64,000 nucleotides of DNA from Marisa cornuarietis (Eukaryota > Mollusca > Gastropoda > Architaenioglossa > Ampullariidae): the NCBI GenBank assembly GCA_004794655.1, contig SMMW01000606.1, positions 372,501 to 436,500 on the forward strand. The letters run 5' to 3'. Shown here in pieces: positions 49,008 to 60,897 of this stretch. Positions within the stretch are counted from its first letter, which is position 1; every line of letters begins with the position of its first letter. The position numbers and the translations under genes are program-made. A model generated the notes under the pieces. It was given only the letters and a program-made list of their open reading frames with translations, was not told where the DNA came from and did no database searches.

Positions 49008-50445
49008 GTAGGCACCATCCTTGTTTCCTCCTCGATTAGCAGGATAAAGACTAGTAGAAGGAAGAGCTGCTTCTAACAGCATTTCCCTCCTCTCTTAGTA
49101 CCTTCACAATAAAGTTGCTTTGACTTAATTACTAATTACTAAATTACCAAAAATCAAAGAAACGAAACAGATAAAATGCACACTATTATAAAAGTAATGT
49201 ATCAGAAGATGTGAAAATAATAGGATAGTTACCTTCTTTATACGCTGCAATTTTAGAATTAAATGGGGCAGCAACAGTTTTCAGCGCCATCTATGTTAGA
49301 CATTGTTGTATCGCTGACAAGTACATAGAACAGCATCAGTGAAAAATCTCTCATGCTTGAGTTTTCATAGTTCAGTTTTTTAAACCCATCAATATAGCAT
49401 GTGTTATGTTCTTACCTAGTTTGTCATCTAAACACTCCCATAAATCGATCTTAAAACGCTTTCAGCTTGAACTGCGATTGTATGAGAGGTCTCCTTCAAT
49501 GGGTTAGACGAACGGAATGGCCGATGCTTAGTATTTGTTTAACACATTTAAAATACCGGACTCTGGTCGCTCAGCACGTGCCTCCGCAAATGGCCGACCG
49601 CAAATCCATTCATTCACGCACCCACGTGCACGATCGCCACTTGATGTTGTCAAGAAAGTCAACTCATGCATTTGAATTCTTGTGACACAGATTGTTCCAA
49701 AGTGCCAACGACTATTTATCCTGGCTTTGAAATCTGCAGAGCGTAAGGGCGAACTATTAGGGCTGCCACTAATTTTTGTCTCCCAGAAAGCTACTTTGTC
49801 CAGATCTGTTTTTTTTTTTTTTTGTCGGGGACCAGTGTGTTTAGCCGCAAAAGTCATCTTTATTGATTGTAGAGCCTTTCACCGGTGTTTTTATTATTTC
49901 GTGTGGGGGTCGAAATCCTCTTTTATTCCGTAGCTTAAAAGTTTTCATCGACAGTAAATACCCGAGAACAGTGAAATGTAAGGGCCTGTTTGTAAATCTG
50001 CTTCGTATGAAGTTTCAGTTTGGTCTGCGGTCTTTGCATAAGTGAAGCCTGTTGTTTACTGGGTTCTGCTGTTAAAAGCACTTTGCGTACGAAGACAATG
50101 CTTTCCACGCTGAGCCCATTGATCGGAACACACACACACACACACACACACAGAGAGATGACACATTAAAAAGCAGGATTAAATAAGATCTGAGAAACAA
50201 ATTCGACCGACCCTCGATTTCTCACCCGCCCCCCACCACTGCCGGTCTTTCTATCGATCTTGTAAAGCTGCTTGCTTTTCGTTTTGTTGTGATATGTGAT
50301 GATTCCTAGGCAATTATTGATAAGGTGAAGTCTGCTTTATATAAAAAGAGGCCCATATGACTTACTTTGCGAAATCGACCTCAAACCACAAGCATCTCTT
50401 TCTGTGTCATCTAATGTGACTGTCAGATTGACCTCGGCACACGGG

Positions 50446-50446
<1 letters not shown>

Positions 50447-50498
<52 letters not shown>
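50447..50498. repeat. GT dinucleotide microsatellite
   Basis: About 26 GT units. A shorter CA tract lies at 50129-50152. Confidence 0.92.
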
Positions 50499-50499
<1 letters not shown>

Positions 50500-51602
50500 T
50501 TTGACGTTACCTTGTAAAAACAGGCCACAGAGTTCACTTTTTAAAAGTAAGTCAAAAGAAAACTCATGCGATGCTTCCTTTGCTTCAAACGTTACTAGCT
50601 TATAATTAAAAGCAGTCTTGATTAATTCGTATATAAAGTGACTTAGTTACAGCTGTAATTTTTTGTAGAACGTAGATTTAAAACTTGCTTTGTTTTTATG
50701 TGATATTTATATTTTGTGTACTGTTACATTTTGGGATGTTATGTGCGATAAAAAAAGCGGTGGGCGTAACAAAACCCCTGAATCGTACACAGAACCTTAA
50801 TTAAGGCCCTCCAGTGTCAAAACGTCAAACCCCGAGCTACCCAGAGTATTGTCAGCTGTATTGACAAACAATTAGTTTCAGCTTAGCACAGAATGTTGAC
50901 CAAAGTTTACCGTTGGTTTCCTGTGACTTTCACACAACTTTGTAAAACTTGCTCACATGTTTGACGAAATTTGCCCTGTTAAGAAGAGGTATTAGGATGC
51001 TACTGCTTATATCCGCTGTTTTCATCTCATTGCTTGAAAGTACTTTTTTTGGGGGGAGTGGGGGTTAAAGACTTCGTGCTGACACGAGCGTTAATGCACA
51101 TTAACGCTATGTGCAAACTTGAAAATGATACTGATACATCGTAGGTCAACTTGAAATAATTATAATAAAGCGCATTGATGTTTCGTCTTTCTCCAGCATC
51201 AGCCGGACTGAAAGCGGCTTAAATACATTTAAGCGCACGAGTACACAGGGCAGGCATCAAATGCATCTTCATGAACACGAATGCACACAGTAGGAAACAA
51301 TGCGCACACACACACACACAGCACCATCGTCTCCCCCTTGTCCACACACACACACACACAAGTGCGGGGGTGATAAAGGGAGAAGACGGAGCAGGGAACA
51401 CGGGGTCTGTACATTTTGAGAACTTCCTCTCTTCTTTGACTTGTTACCTCCCTGTAAACGCTGCTCCCACAAATTGCCGCTTAGCGAGCGAAAGCCGTCT
51501 CACCGCGGTACGAATCCGAAACAAGCTCGGCTAGTCAATATGGCGGTGTGCACTAGCCGTTATCTTGCCACGCATGGGAGTGGAAGGAGGGATGGTTAAT
51601 TA

Positions 51603-51776
51603 GTATTTTATGCCGTGTCAGGAGGTAAGGCTATATCAGGGCAAAGCAGCCAGCCCTGTAAACAGATTCCACAATGCGAAAAAGAACAAAATGCCCGAGA
51701 CGAGATCTGAACACAGGACAGGAAATTCTCATTGTGTTGGGGACATGCGCAATCCGTTGCGCCACCGGGAACGCCC
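51603..51776 (-). mobile_element. tRNA-derived SINE, copy 2
   Basis: Same family and strand as 13640-13816. It shares the CCGGTGGCGCAAC A-box region, a GTTCAGATCTCGTCTCGGGC B-box region, the CTGTTTACAG..GCTGGCTGC body and the GGCATAAAATAC end. Confidence 0.7.
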
Positions 51777-52979
51777 CCGCCGCGAGCCTCCCTTTTTCGT
51801 TCCGCCTCCACCCCCACCCCCACCCCCATTCTCTCCACCCCCACTCCGGCTTCTGTGGATCTTCATTCTACCTTTTCCTTTTCTATACTTTCTCTCTGTG
51901 TGTCTTTTCTTCATCCATTTCTTCTTTCGCGCACTATATCACATAGTTTTAAAGATTCAGAGTCTGTTCGCGCTCGAGTTTTGTAGCTGTGCGCGACGAG
52001 AGCTGAATTTTCAGACGAGCTGTGCACACGTTTTTCACTCTGGAGCACCTCGCTGCCTGGCGACAACATTTTCGTTCAAGTGTGAACCTTTGCGATCCCG
52101 TTGTCAACAGCCGATCGAGACTCCGGCTTCTTGCATGGTTGCTGATCTGACCTCCTGACCCCGCGAGGTGCTTCTTTATACATTTGATACGTGCTCACTA
52201 TTGTTGACGTGTTCACTTTGGCGATTTAAATTAGTTAACGCTTGTGTCTGTGCGGCTTTCCCTATTAGTGATACGTGATAACTCCTCACATACTTCCCTT
52301 TCATTGTTTAGTGGCCCAGGCTTTCACGCTGGTTATCACGCGCAGAGGACGGTAGCTCCATTCCCCACCCCTCCGTCAAAAAACGGTTTTTCGTTTTTCT
52401 TATTCGGCGTTGACGTCTTTTTGTTCCCGTTTTCCATTCTCACTGCTAGACAGTTAGACTCACGGAGCTCCCTTTTCAAGGCTGCCTTCCATGAATTGAA
52501 ATCGCTCCGCACAAGATTAAACAACTGTACGAGCAGTCTTTTCGTTCAAGCGGAACTGTTTTGAGCTCTGGCCTGCACGCTTGTTCGGCCCCTTACCTTC
52601 GATCTCACCAGGACTGAACACTTTGGAAAGGGACTGTCGAGCAAACGACGTCTAGTGCAAAGCCAACTTCTTAGAAAGGAGGGTTCGACGGACTACAATT
52701 GAAACACAGCGTGACAGCAGTCTGAGGTTGAGTCCCGCAGCGGAGCTCACCTACCTTCCACATTCCTCTACCTGACAAACCAGCCATCGATTCGCAGACG
52801 CAGACTTGTGAGAAGTCAGGCGCTGGGTGGAACTAACTAGACGACAAAAAGAGAGGAGTAAGAAAACCAACAACCAAATAGGCAGAAAGGAACCTCCGTT
52901 CTCAAAATCTTTTTTTCGCCAGCCAGTAGGTGTCGTCGTGGTGGATTTTCTTGTCTTGATTGATCGCGATTTGTTTTTG
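51777..52979. other. GC-richer, pyrimidine-rich stretch upstream of the candidate first exon
   Basis: More CpG than the surroundings, with a C-rich CCACCCCCACCC tract near 51808-51842. Overlapping open frames on both strands look compositional. Possibly promoter or 5' leader of a plus-strand gene. Confidence 0.3.
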
Positions 52980-53199
52980 CGATCGGTCGGGCCGCTGGGT
53001 GGACAGGTAGGCGGCTGGCAAAGAGGCGGGGTGGAGCCGGGTGGTGTGCTCTGTCTGCGGCCTGCACCGCCAGCGTCTCTCTCGTCTCCTTGCGAGCTGT
53101 GCTGGTGGTGGGAGATCCTGCAGACCAAAAGAGGAGGCCAGACCAGAGAAGCGGAGGCGACTGAGGCAATTTACTGGCGGGAGGCGGCGGTACAGCATG
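52980..53199 (+). other. Candidate CpG-rich first exon ending at ATG|GTGAGT
   Basis: A locally CpG-rich segment ends with GGTACAGCATG followed at once by a strong splice donor GTGAGTCGAGG at 53200. Many animal genes have a first exon that ends right after the start codon. Upstream sequence looks like a GC-rich leader, and a second donor-like CAG|GTAGGC lies near 53004. No second exon is recognised in the remaining 10.8 kb, so intron 1 would be long. Open frames on both strands here are probably shadows of base composition. Speculative. Confidence 0.33.
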
Positions 53200-54786
53200 G
53201 TGAGTCGAGGCTGGGTGTGCGTGCGCGCGGAGCGAAAGAGGCTTGCGTGGTGCGTGCGACGCGCCGTGACCTGCCCCCCATATCTCTCTCTCTCTCTCTC
53301 CACCTGTGAGTGTGTGTGTGTGTGTGCGTTCATGTGTGAATATATCTGCACATGTGTGCTTATGTGGATATATGCCAATATATAGATAATTATTATCTTT
53401 TCTCTCTCTATGTAATGCCAAAAAAGCGAAATGCGTGTGGTTGTATGTCAAGACCTCGGATTTACCATTGCGCATGCGTGGCAAACTTTCTTAATTAATG
53501 CACGCATACGGGACGTGCGTGCATGCACAAGGTGAGGAGCAGTATAGGTGGAAGAGTGTTGGGGGAGATGTTAGGGCTTGGGGAGGAGTACAATCAAACA
53601 TGAATTATAGATCTTTACGCACTACATTCACAAGGACAACAAACTTCGCCCACTCGTTCGCCTCACAGCGTCGATCCCTCGCAAACACGCACGCACGCAC
53701 GCACGCACACGACCTTCTTTATTGCTGCATTAGAACTCCTCTCATTGAATCCACTATCGTAACTCAATGGTGCCAGCAGTTGTGAAACTAAACAACCCAC
53801 CCACCCCACCCCTTGACTGCTTCAGTCCGCAATCAAAGGAAGACGTTAAGCCTGAAGCCAAATCCGCCGGTTTTATGTTGACTTTCGCACAATGCTCGGT
53901 GTTTGGACTGTGCGGAGACTCTTCGGGGGGAAAACTAACTTGAGTTGTTTGCTAGCTGTCACTAGTCAACTTTTTTTTCAGATGTATGCGCGCGATAAGA
54001 TTACAGATTTGCATTTTACCCCTAAATAGAACATAGGCTGCCGCAGTCTCACAAAAACCGCAACAGTCATTACTGGTAGCTTTCTTCACCCACCTCTGTC
54101 ACTATGTGGTGCTAGTTCTCTACACACAAATATCTGTTTGATATAAGTTTCGATTTTAGGTCAGTTGTGTTCGTTTTCCAAAAAAAAAGTACTCGAAGCT
54201 GTGTCTTTAAGTTTAAAAATTTTCGTGACTCTAATGTTTGATGCTCCAAGACACTCGTGTGCCTGTTGGCACAATCATGACAACAGGAAACTCCACACAA
54301 ACATCCTCAAATGCGTGGTTGATGAAGGGTATTTGAGGGATTTGTTTGATTGTATTAAGTTACAGCATTTGTTTGTAATCCGACTCCAGGGAATCGCAGC
54401 TGAGTTCTAATTTATCTCTGTTGTACTTCTATTGTTACCGGCTATTCGATACGCCATGAGTAGAACCTAAATCGGGCGAAACAACTTAAATAACTGTTGT
54501 GAGGTATAATACAGGAGGGAACAGATTGAACATGGTACAGCTGAGATTGACAAAACATGATTGATGTGTATAAAGCATGTCAGCCCAGAAAAAGACTTGT
54601 CCCACTGATTCTGGCAACCTTCACATAATCACATTCTTATATAAGAATCGTCAAATGGTCTAATTATACTCATTACATTATGCAGATCACGTGTACTTAA
54701 CTAGGTGGGAGCTAATCGATCACAAATGTATGTGCACTCAACCGAGCATATAGATGTTTTAATCTCTGTACCTTATTTCATATATA

Positions 54787-54787
<1 letters not shown>

Positions 54788-54849
<62 letters not shown>
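54788..54849. repeat. GT dinucleotide microsatellite
   Basis: About 30 GT units. Confidence 0.93.
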
Positions 54850-54851
<2 letters not shown>

Positions 54852-55037
54852 GCCGCAATGATCCTTACTGCTATAGATTTATCCATTTCTCCTAGTGATA
54901 AGACCAAAAAATCTCTTTGACGGTGACATTTTTAATGCGAATGTTTACCTCTGGGAGACATGTATACCTCAAGATTAAGCGCAGACTTACGTCTTGTTAA
55001 GAATGAAAGACAATATTCACTGAACTCCTCTTCTCAT

Positions 55038-55299
55038 ATACACACACACACACAGACAGACAGACAGACCTTCTCTGGCCATGAACAGATATCAAGGAAG
55101 GTAACAGCAAGGAAATGTCTTTGAACCGGGATGAGATTAATGAAGTGATTCTTTCTTTCGCAGTGAGACGCGCAAATGCACACACACACACACACACACA
55201 CACGCACGTATATATATATACACACACACACACACAAACACACCTATAAGCACACACCTCTATCCACAAGCGCGCGCGCACACACACACACACACACAC
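55038..55299. repeat. Cluster of CA, GACA and TA tracts
   Basis: Four CA tracts, a short GACA run and a TA run are interleaved with unique sequence within 260 bases. Confidence 0.85.
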
Positions 55300-55393
55300 T
55301 GATTGTTGTTTTGAATTAATAGAATCTGACGGTTCACTTTTTATTTCGTCTCTCTCCTGTTTCCTGTTACCGCTGTTACTTCTGCCACGTCTG

Positions 55394-55533
55394 GCCAGCT
55401 GTGTGATTTAATCACGTCACCGCCAGCTGTGCAACTCAAGCATGTCACGGCCATGCGATTGACTAAAGCACGTGCCGGCCAACCGTGCCCTTCACGCACG
55501 TCACAGAAGCTTGTATTCAAGCACGTCACTCCC
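55394..55533. repeat. Five-unit 28-bp minisatellite with CACGTCAC core
   Basis: Units start at 55394, 55422, 55450, 55478 and 55506, exactly 28 bases apart. Each begins GCCA-like (GAAG in the last) and four of the five end in a CACGTCAC/CATGTCAC core; the third has CACGTGCC. Substitutions but no indels separate units. Confidence 0.75.
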
Positions 55534-56745
55534 AGCCAGAAGGGACCTAACGAGCTGTCTGGCGGCTGGCTAGTTGGACCCTACCCTCACCAGTCCCTCC
55601 CTAATGTCGGCCCGAATTCCGTGATCTTGACAGCACGTAGAATTGTGAGCTCTTTTCAGAAAAAGTTAAAACCAGGAGAAGACTTATGTTCTGAGCAACT
55701 TAAAACAAACATTAGTACCCACTGGCCACTGCGGGAAAAAAAACGGTGATTTTACATGAACGAGGGAAGAAAAAAGGTGAAAAATGCGTACGTTTTGGGC
55801 AGCCTCCTGACTTTTCAGCTGTAAGGAGTCAATGCATTAAACATACTTATCTCCGGAACATATAATTTTTTCTCTCCCTTGGTGCGTTTAATTCCCTCTG
55901 TAGGGTCACGTACTGGGGGTAGCAGGGTATGGTAACGGTTAAAGTGCACCACTCTGGGCTAAAAGGCCGGTGCTTAAACTGCTTGGCAAGTCATTTTGTT
56001 TGTCGTGTAGAGGTAGAACGGATGAAAGGATAGGAGGAGAAATATAATTTATGTACAAGTATTTGTAGAGAAGGGGAGAGGTAAGAATCCTCACCCCCTA
56101 GCCATTTTCGTTTTATTTAATCGTATTTTTTTTAAACTTTCCCTTTTCTCCCTGCCATTTAAGAAAAATGGAGATGATTGTTTTTCTGCTGCTGCAAGGC
56201 AAGATCAGCAGCGAACAGTACTTCCAAAATTTACCTGCGCCCTAACAAAGAGCATGTTTCCTGCCATCCACAACATCTTCCGAGCCCCTGAAACGCTGGT
56301 GCGGTGCCATTTTGCCGCTGGCCGTGGTTTCAAAACTGAGGCCACAGAGAAGTGTTTTAAAAATATGGGCCTGATATATGTCTGTGCTGAAGTAAACAAA
56401 AGAGGAGAACAGGGTGTTGTTCGCGTGATTTTTTGTATACTGTAGCTGCAAGGGTTTGCTAAATTTAGGTAGACCTTAGGGAGATCCGTTTGATTCTTTC
56501 ATTTCCTGCAGTCTTTACATCTATTTTTATTGAAACAAACATTCGCATACACACATACACGTAAGCACAGGTCGCACACACACACACACACACAGGAGGG
56601 CGTGCGTACAGACAGTCATTAGGAGCACATCTGCGTAAACAATATTAAGATTGATTGAACCTTCGTACATTAACATCTCACAGAAAGCCCTCGATGTTCA
56701 GCGAACCAGTCTTTCATCATTAGCACATCGGACGTCACATGCTTT

Positions 56746-56748
<3 letters not shown>

Positions 56749-56794
<46 letters not shown>
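56749..56794. repeat. GT dinucleotide microsatellite
   Basis: About 22 GT units. Confidence 0.92.
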
Positions 56795-56796
<2 letters not shown>

Positions 56797-58804
56797 GTGT
56801 GTTGTCATTGCCAGGTCAATAACTCATGACTTGTTATCACGATTTTACGGACGGTTTCACACAGTTTATGCCTCCGCCCCAGTCAAACTAGTCAGCCAAA
56901 GATTATGAATGTCGATCATTCCGTTTGATTAAATGTAATTAAAACATACTATGGTTGTCTGTATCGCCATAAAACGGCGGAATCGTTGTGTTTCTACCCG
57001 ATGAATATCCTGTCGTTCATTAGACTATAATAGGAATTCTAATGTCAAAGTTTTGTTGCTTTCGCCTACTATTTATGCTTAAACTCTTTGAAATTTTTGT
57101 AGAGTCATGTAACAGAAGTCATATTCTTTAGTCTTCCAGTCAAATCCACTAACGAAAGATATAAGCTTTGTATGCTGTTATATAGTATTGGGGTTAATTA
57201 ATTATACATGACGTTTGCCATAGTGTCAGAGTAGTGGTTAAACGGAAAGAAAAGATCCGAAAGGTTAGGTGGTGCTGGTGGTAAAGAAATGTTTTTACTC
57301 AAAATACTGTTTATGTCCATGCAGTTTAGCAACCGACTAGATCCGCGAAAAAGGACAGCTATGAACATTATAATCCTGCATCATCCACGCAATGTATCAG
57401 CTTGTAGTTGTTAGCCTCACCATTATGGAGGACTAAGTAACATGAGCGCTTATTACTTAGCAGTGAGAAGCGATAGACTTTCAGAAAGAGTCGAAATGTT
57501 CATCACATTAACACGTCCCAGAAAAAATATGGTAATTATCTTACTTTTAATAAGATTGAAAGTGCGTAAGGGATTTTTCAGGGCATGTGATTTAAGAGAT
57601 TGTGCAGGTGTTGTCAGGCAAGCAAGGGATCGTTAGTTTGGAAAGCTGGGTTGCTGATTGTAGGGGGTGTGGGTGGTGGTGTATTGTGGCTAGAAGGAAC
57701 GAAAGTAACTTTGTCTTTAGAGGTATCTTCAGTCAAAAATGAAATAAAACTCAACGTTGCCAGCAAATTATTAAAGCATACAACTTTTATCATTTTTTAT
57801 TTTTGCAAAAATGCATGGGTTTTTGTATTTATTTTAAAAAATAATATATTGACCTAAATTTGTACCACCGAAATCTACAGCCAATCCAAGAACTTATACC
57901 AATGAAAAATAGTCGAAACAACTATTTGTGATGTAGTAAAAAGTGTGGTCTTGTCTTCTTTCCAAAACCCAAGTAAGAAAAGCATGCAATGTTCACTTGC
58001 TTATATCTTCGATACATTTTTACTAAGAATATGGGAATTAGTATTTTGTCCCGAAGTAAGCTCATGCAACTAACAAAAAAATAGTTTTACTCGCGGGTCG
58101 GCCTTTAACTTCCATGTCCTTTCACGTGACGACCTCCAGCGGTGTACTGTAGTACGCATGCGCCGAGTTGTTCCACCTCCCTGATGGTTTGATCGTTGGG
58201 TTCCGTACTGAATCGGCCGACTGTGTTTGATCATTGTGGCGACCTCTAGGTCAACCTGCTTGTTTGTCCGGACGAGTGTTGTGTGCTCTGCTGACCTGCC
58301 ACCTGTAGGGTAAACAGCACTACGACTACAGCCCACCCCACACCCCAGGGACGGTTGGGTAGTGGCCACTGTGTCATCACCCCTATTTCTCAACAATTAA
58401 CGCACGAAACATATAAGGGTAGCGAATTCTTTAACAAGAAATGGCTGATTCATCGATCCCGCGACCGATTTGCTGGCTGATTTTAAAGAGGACGTAGGTA
58501 ATGAGCAGGAGGAGAAGAGAGCACTTAGTGTACCGCATGAAAATATAATCTACAGTCAAGGAGGAGAAGCGTGAGTCCTCATTCATCCTGTAATCTGCAT
58601 TGTTGAATTCAGCTGGTGTTCATATCCAGGGATTGACATGCTTAAAAGACTGGCTATCGTATCAAGTGGCTTTCTAAATTAGAAAAAAAGGTTTTGAGTA
58701 GGATGACAAACATTCAACGGGTTGAATGAGGTGACACCATCTTTTCGGCTGTTCACTCTCACCAGTCTTTGTGCCACATTGCGAAGTTTTCTCTTTCTCA
58801 ATCG

Positions 58805-58820
58805 CACACACGCACGCACG

Positions 58821-58851
<31 letters not shown>
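58805..58851. repeat. (CGCA)n-(CA)n microsatellite
   Basis: CGCA units followed by a CA tract, the reverse order to the other compound arrays. Confidence 0.9.
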
Positions 58852-58860
<9 letters not shown>

Positions 58861-60451
58861 CTCTCTCGCTGTTACATTTCCATTTCCTACTCTTCCTATT
58901 CGAAAACCAAAAAAGATAACCCGAAGAAAAAAAAATACTGTGTGAGATTCTGATCGGGACGTCGAGCGCAGTTCGGAGGGCGAGTAGGGAATGGAACGCT
59001 GTGATGAGCTATTTTTTAGGGTACATTAAAGGAAACCACCCTAAAAAAAAATGCTTGCGTTATCTGTTATGTTTTTGCTAGCGTCGGGATAAGATAACCT
59101 GTTACTAAGTTTGTAAATAATGAATGATCCCCCCTGTTCTCCTTGCTGCACTGCGAGTTTTTGCCCCACAAGGGAACTATTTGAGGCGCGAAATAGCACA
59201 TTCCGGCAGCTGATTTCGCCCTCATGATTTCATGCTGCAGTCATGAGCTCGGGTGTAGGTTTGTTGAAAGACTTGCGCTGATACAACCGCATGAGTTTTT
59301 TAGAATTTGCGAGGTTTGTTGTTACGTTGGAAGGGACCAAGAGTATATCATTGACTGGCATCAGCTGTGGGCGCTTGCAAGACTTTGCATTTCTGGAAGC
59401 TTGAAGAAACAAAAAACTGTAAAGGTTCGAACAGTGACAATAGGCATATGACTACCTTTCTTTTACCGAGTTTTAATTTTTTTTTTTAGTACCATTACGC
59501 TAAAATATTGGCTTGTAGTGAAAGATTTTGCAGAAAGAACTTCCGAGATCTTTCTGTACTTTTTAAAGATAATTTTGACATAATAGTAGAAGGGTTTTGG
59601 CTACATGTTGTTATTTAAGTAGGCCTTTTGTCTTGTTGGATAGCTGCACACTTCATTGTCTTGTTGTTGCAATTCTTTATCGTCTTGTAGACTGTAAAGA
59701 CATTTTGTCATCTTGATGCCTCTATCGACGCATTATCATTTTGTACATTTTACAGACACGAAATTGTCGTGAAAGCTTGTCCAATCACTTCAAGTCCTTT
59801 GATGGCTGAGTAAACTCTTCAACAGATGTAGATTTAATGACACATTTCTGGTCTTGTTGACAATGTGAGCACTTTTAATCTCTTAAGTTGTAGACTTTAA
59901 TTTATTAGCTTGGTAGCGTAGCTTACAATGCTTCGCGCCTTAAACAAATTACCATTGTTGTCTTTCCACTTTATTGAGTTATTTGTTCAGACCTACGTCA
60001 AGACATAACAAGGTTTCTGGCTTTTGTTGGCTGCTTGTGTTGAGGGGTTTTGTTGGTACACCACAGTATTGCCTGTTAGCATTGGCTCGTACTGGTGTTG
60101 ATCTGCCAACTGCTGGAGTTTTCCTTGATACACAGCGCTGCTCACACGCAATCGAGTTCACTAACTCTAAGGGAATAATGTCAAAACACAAAGCAATGCA
60201 TCTTCATTAAATTTTTTCTGCACGTTGTTTTCGCGCTGAATGATAGATCGCGGTTGCAGAGTGCATGAGGAAGGTCTCGTTCGCATGCTAATATTAAAGC
60301 CAGTTACCACCTGATGCGTTTCATGCAAACAATGCAAGCAACCGTCCGTGCTTTTTCCGTTTGTGCCTCCGTCAAGTTTCACATAAAATAAATATAAAAA
60401 TAAAACAGATTAATGTTTAATTAATGGTAAATGCACACCATGATAGAACTA

Positions 60452-60897
60452 ATGGGAAACCTAAATCTAAAAAGACTATTTAAGAGTTCACAAGAAATTG
60501 AGGTGTAAGAAGGTACTTGCAGCCTGAGGCTCATGTAGTCAGCCTGCTCCAGAGAACTTAGTTAGCCTTGAAACCTTGCTAGCTGAAGAGACTATTGTAA
60601 GTTTTGGTAATGCATGAACCACTATTGTCTTCAATAAGGTGGGAGGTTTAAAAGTATACAAAACAACTATAATGGAAACCTAAATCTATAAAGAAGATAG
60701 ACTATTTAAGAGTTCACAAATATAGAGATGTAAGAAGGTATCTGTAGCCTGAGGCACATGTAGTCAGCCTGCTCCAGAGAACTTAGTGAGTTTTGAATCC
60801 TTATTAGCTGAAGAGACTGTTGTATGTCTGGGTTATGAATGTATCACTATTGTCTTGAATAATGTGGGATGTGCAAAAGTATACAAAATAATTACAA
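60452..60897. repeat. Two-copy tandem duplication, 220-bp unit
   Basis: Copies at about 60452-60671 and 60672-60897. Shared landmarks in order are GAAACCTAAATCTA, GACTATTTAAGAGTTCACAA, GTAGTCAGCCTGCTCCAGAG, TAGCTGAAGAGACT, CACTATTGTCTT and AAAAGTATACAAAA. Moderately diverged. No coding frame. Confidence 0.8.

Larger units (their letters stand above)
38130..51602. other. Gene-poor region with scattered repeats
   Basis: Contains a short inverted repeat (38865-38973), a MITE (41392-41657), triplet, tetranucleotide and dinucleotide microsatellites, and a 24-bp minisatellite (45922-46284). All open frames I inspected are short, repeat-derived, or without domain content. No gene or RNA gene could be supported; part of it may be intron. 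Confidence 0.45.

Noticed and set aside
52827..53484. Long overlapping open frames on both strands (up to 215 codons)
   Set aside because: They overlap in several frames of one GC-rich stretch and contain low-complexity, microsatellite-derived residues. No domain is visible.
55394..55533. Regularly spaced 28-bp repeats resembling a CRISPR array
   Set aside because: Units abut each other without spacers, are degenerate, and the context is animal nuclear DNA.
56205..56451. Open frames on both strands in a GC-richer island
   Set aside because: About 60-70 codons each, no recognised domain; could be a coding fragment of an old element but nothing supports a strand or product.
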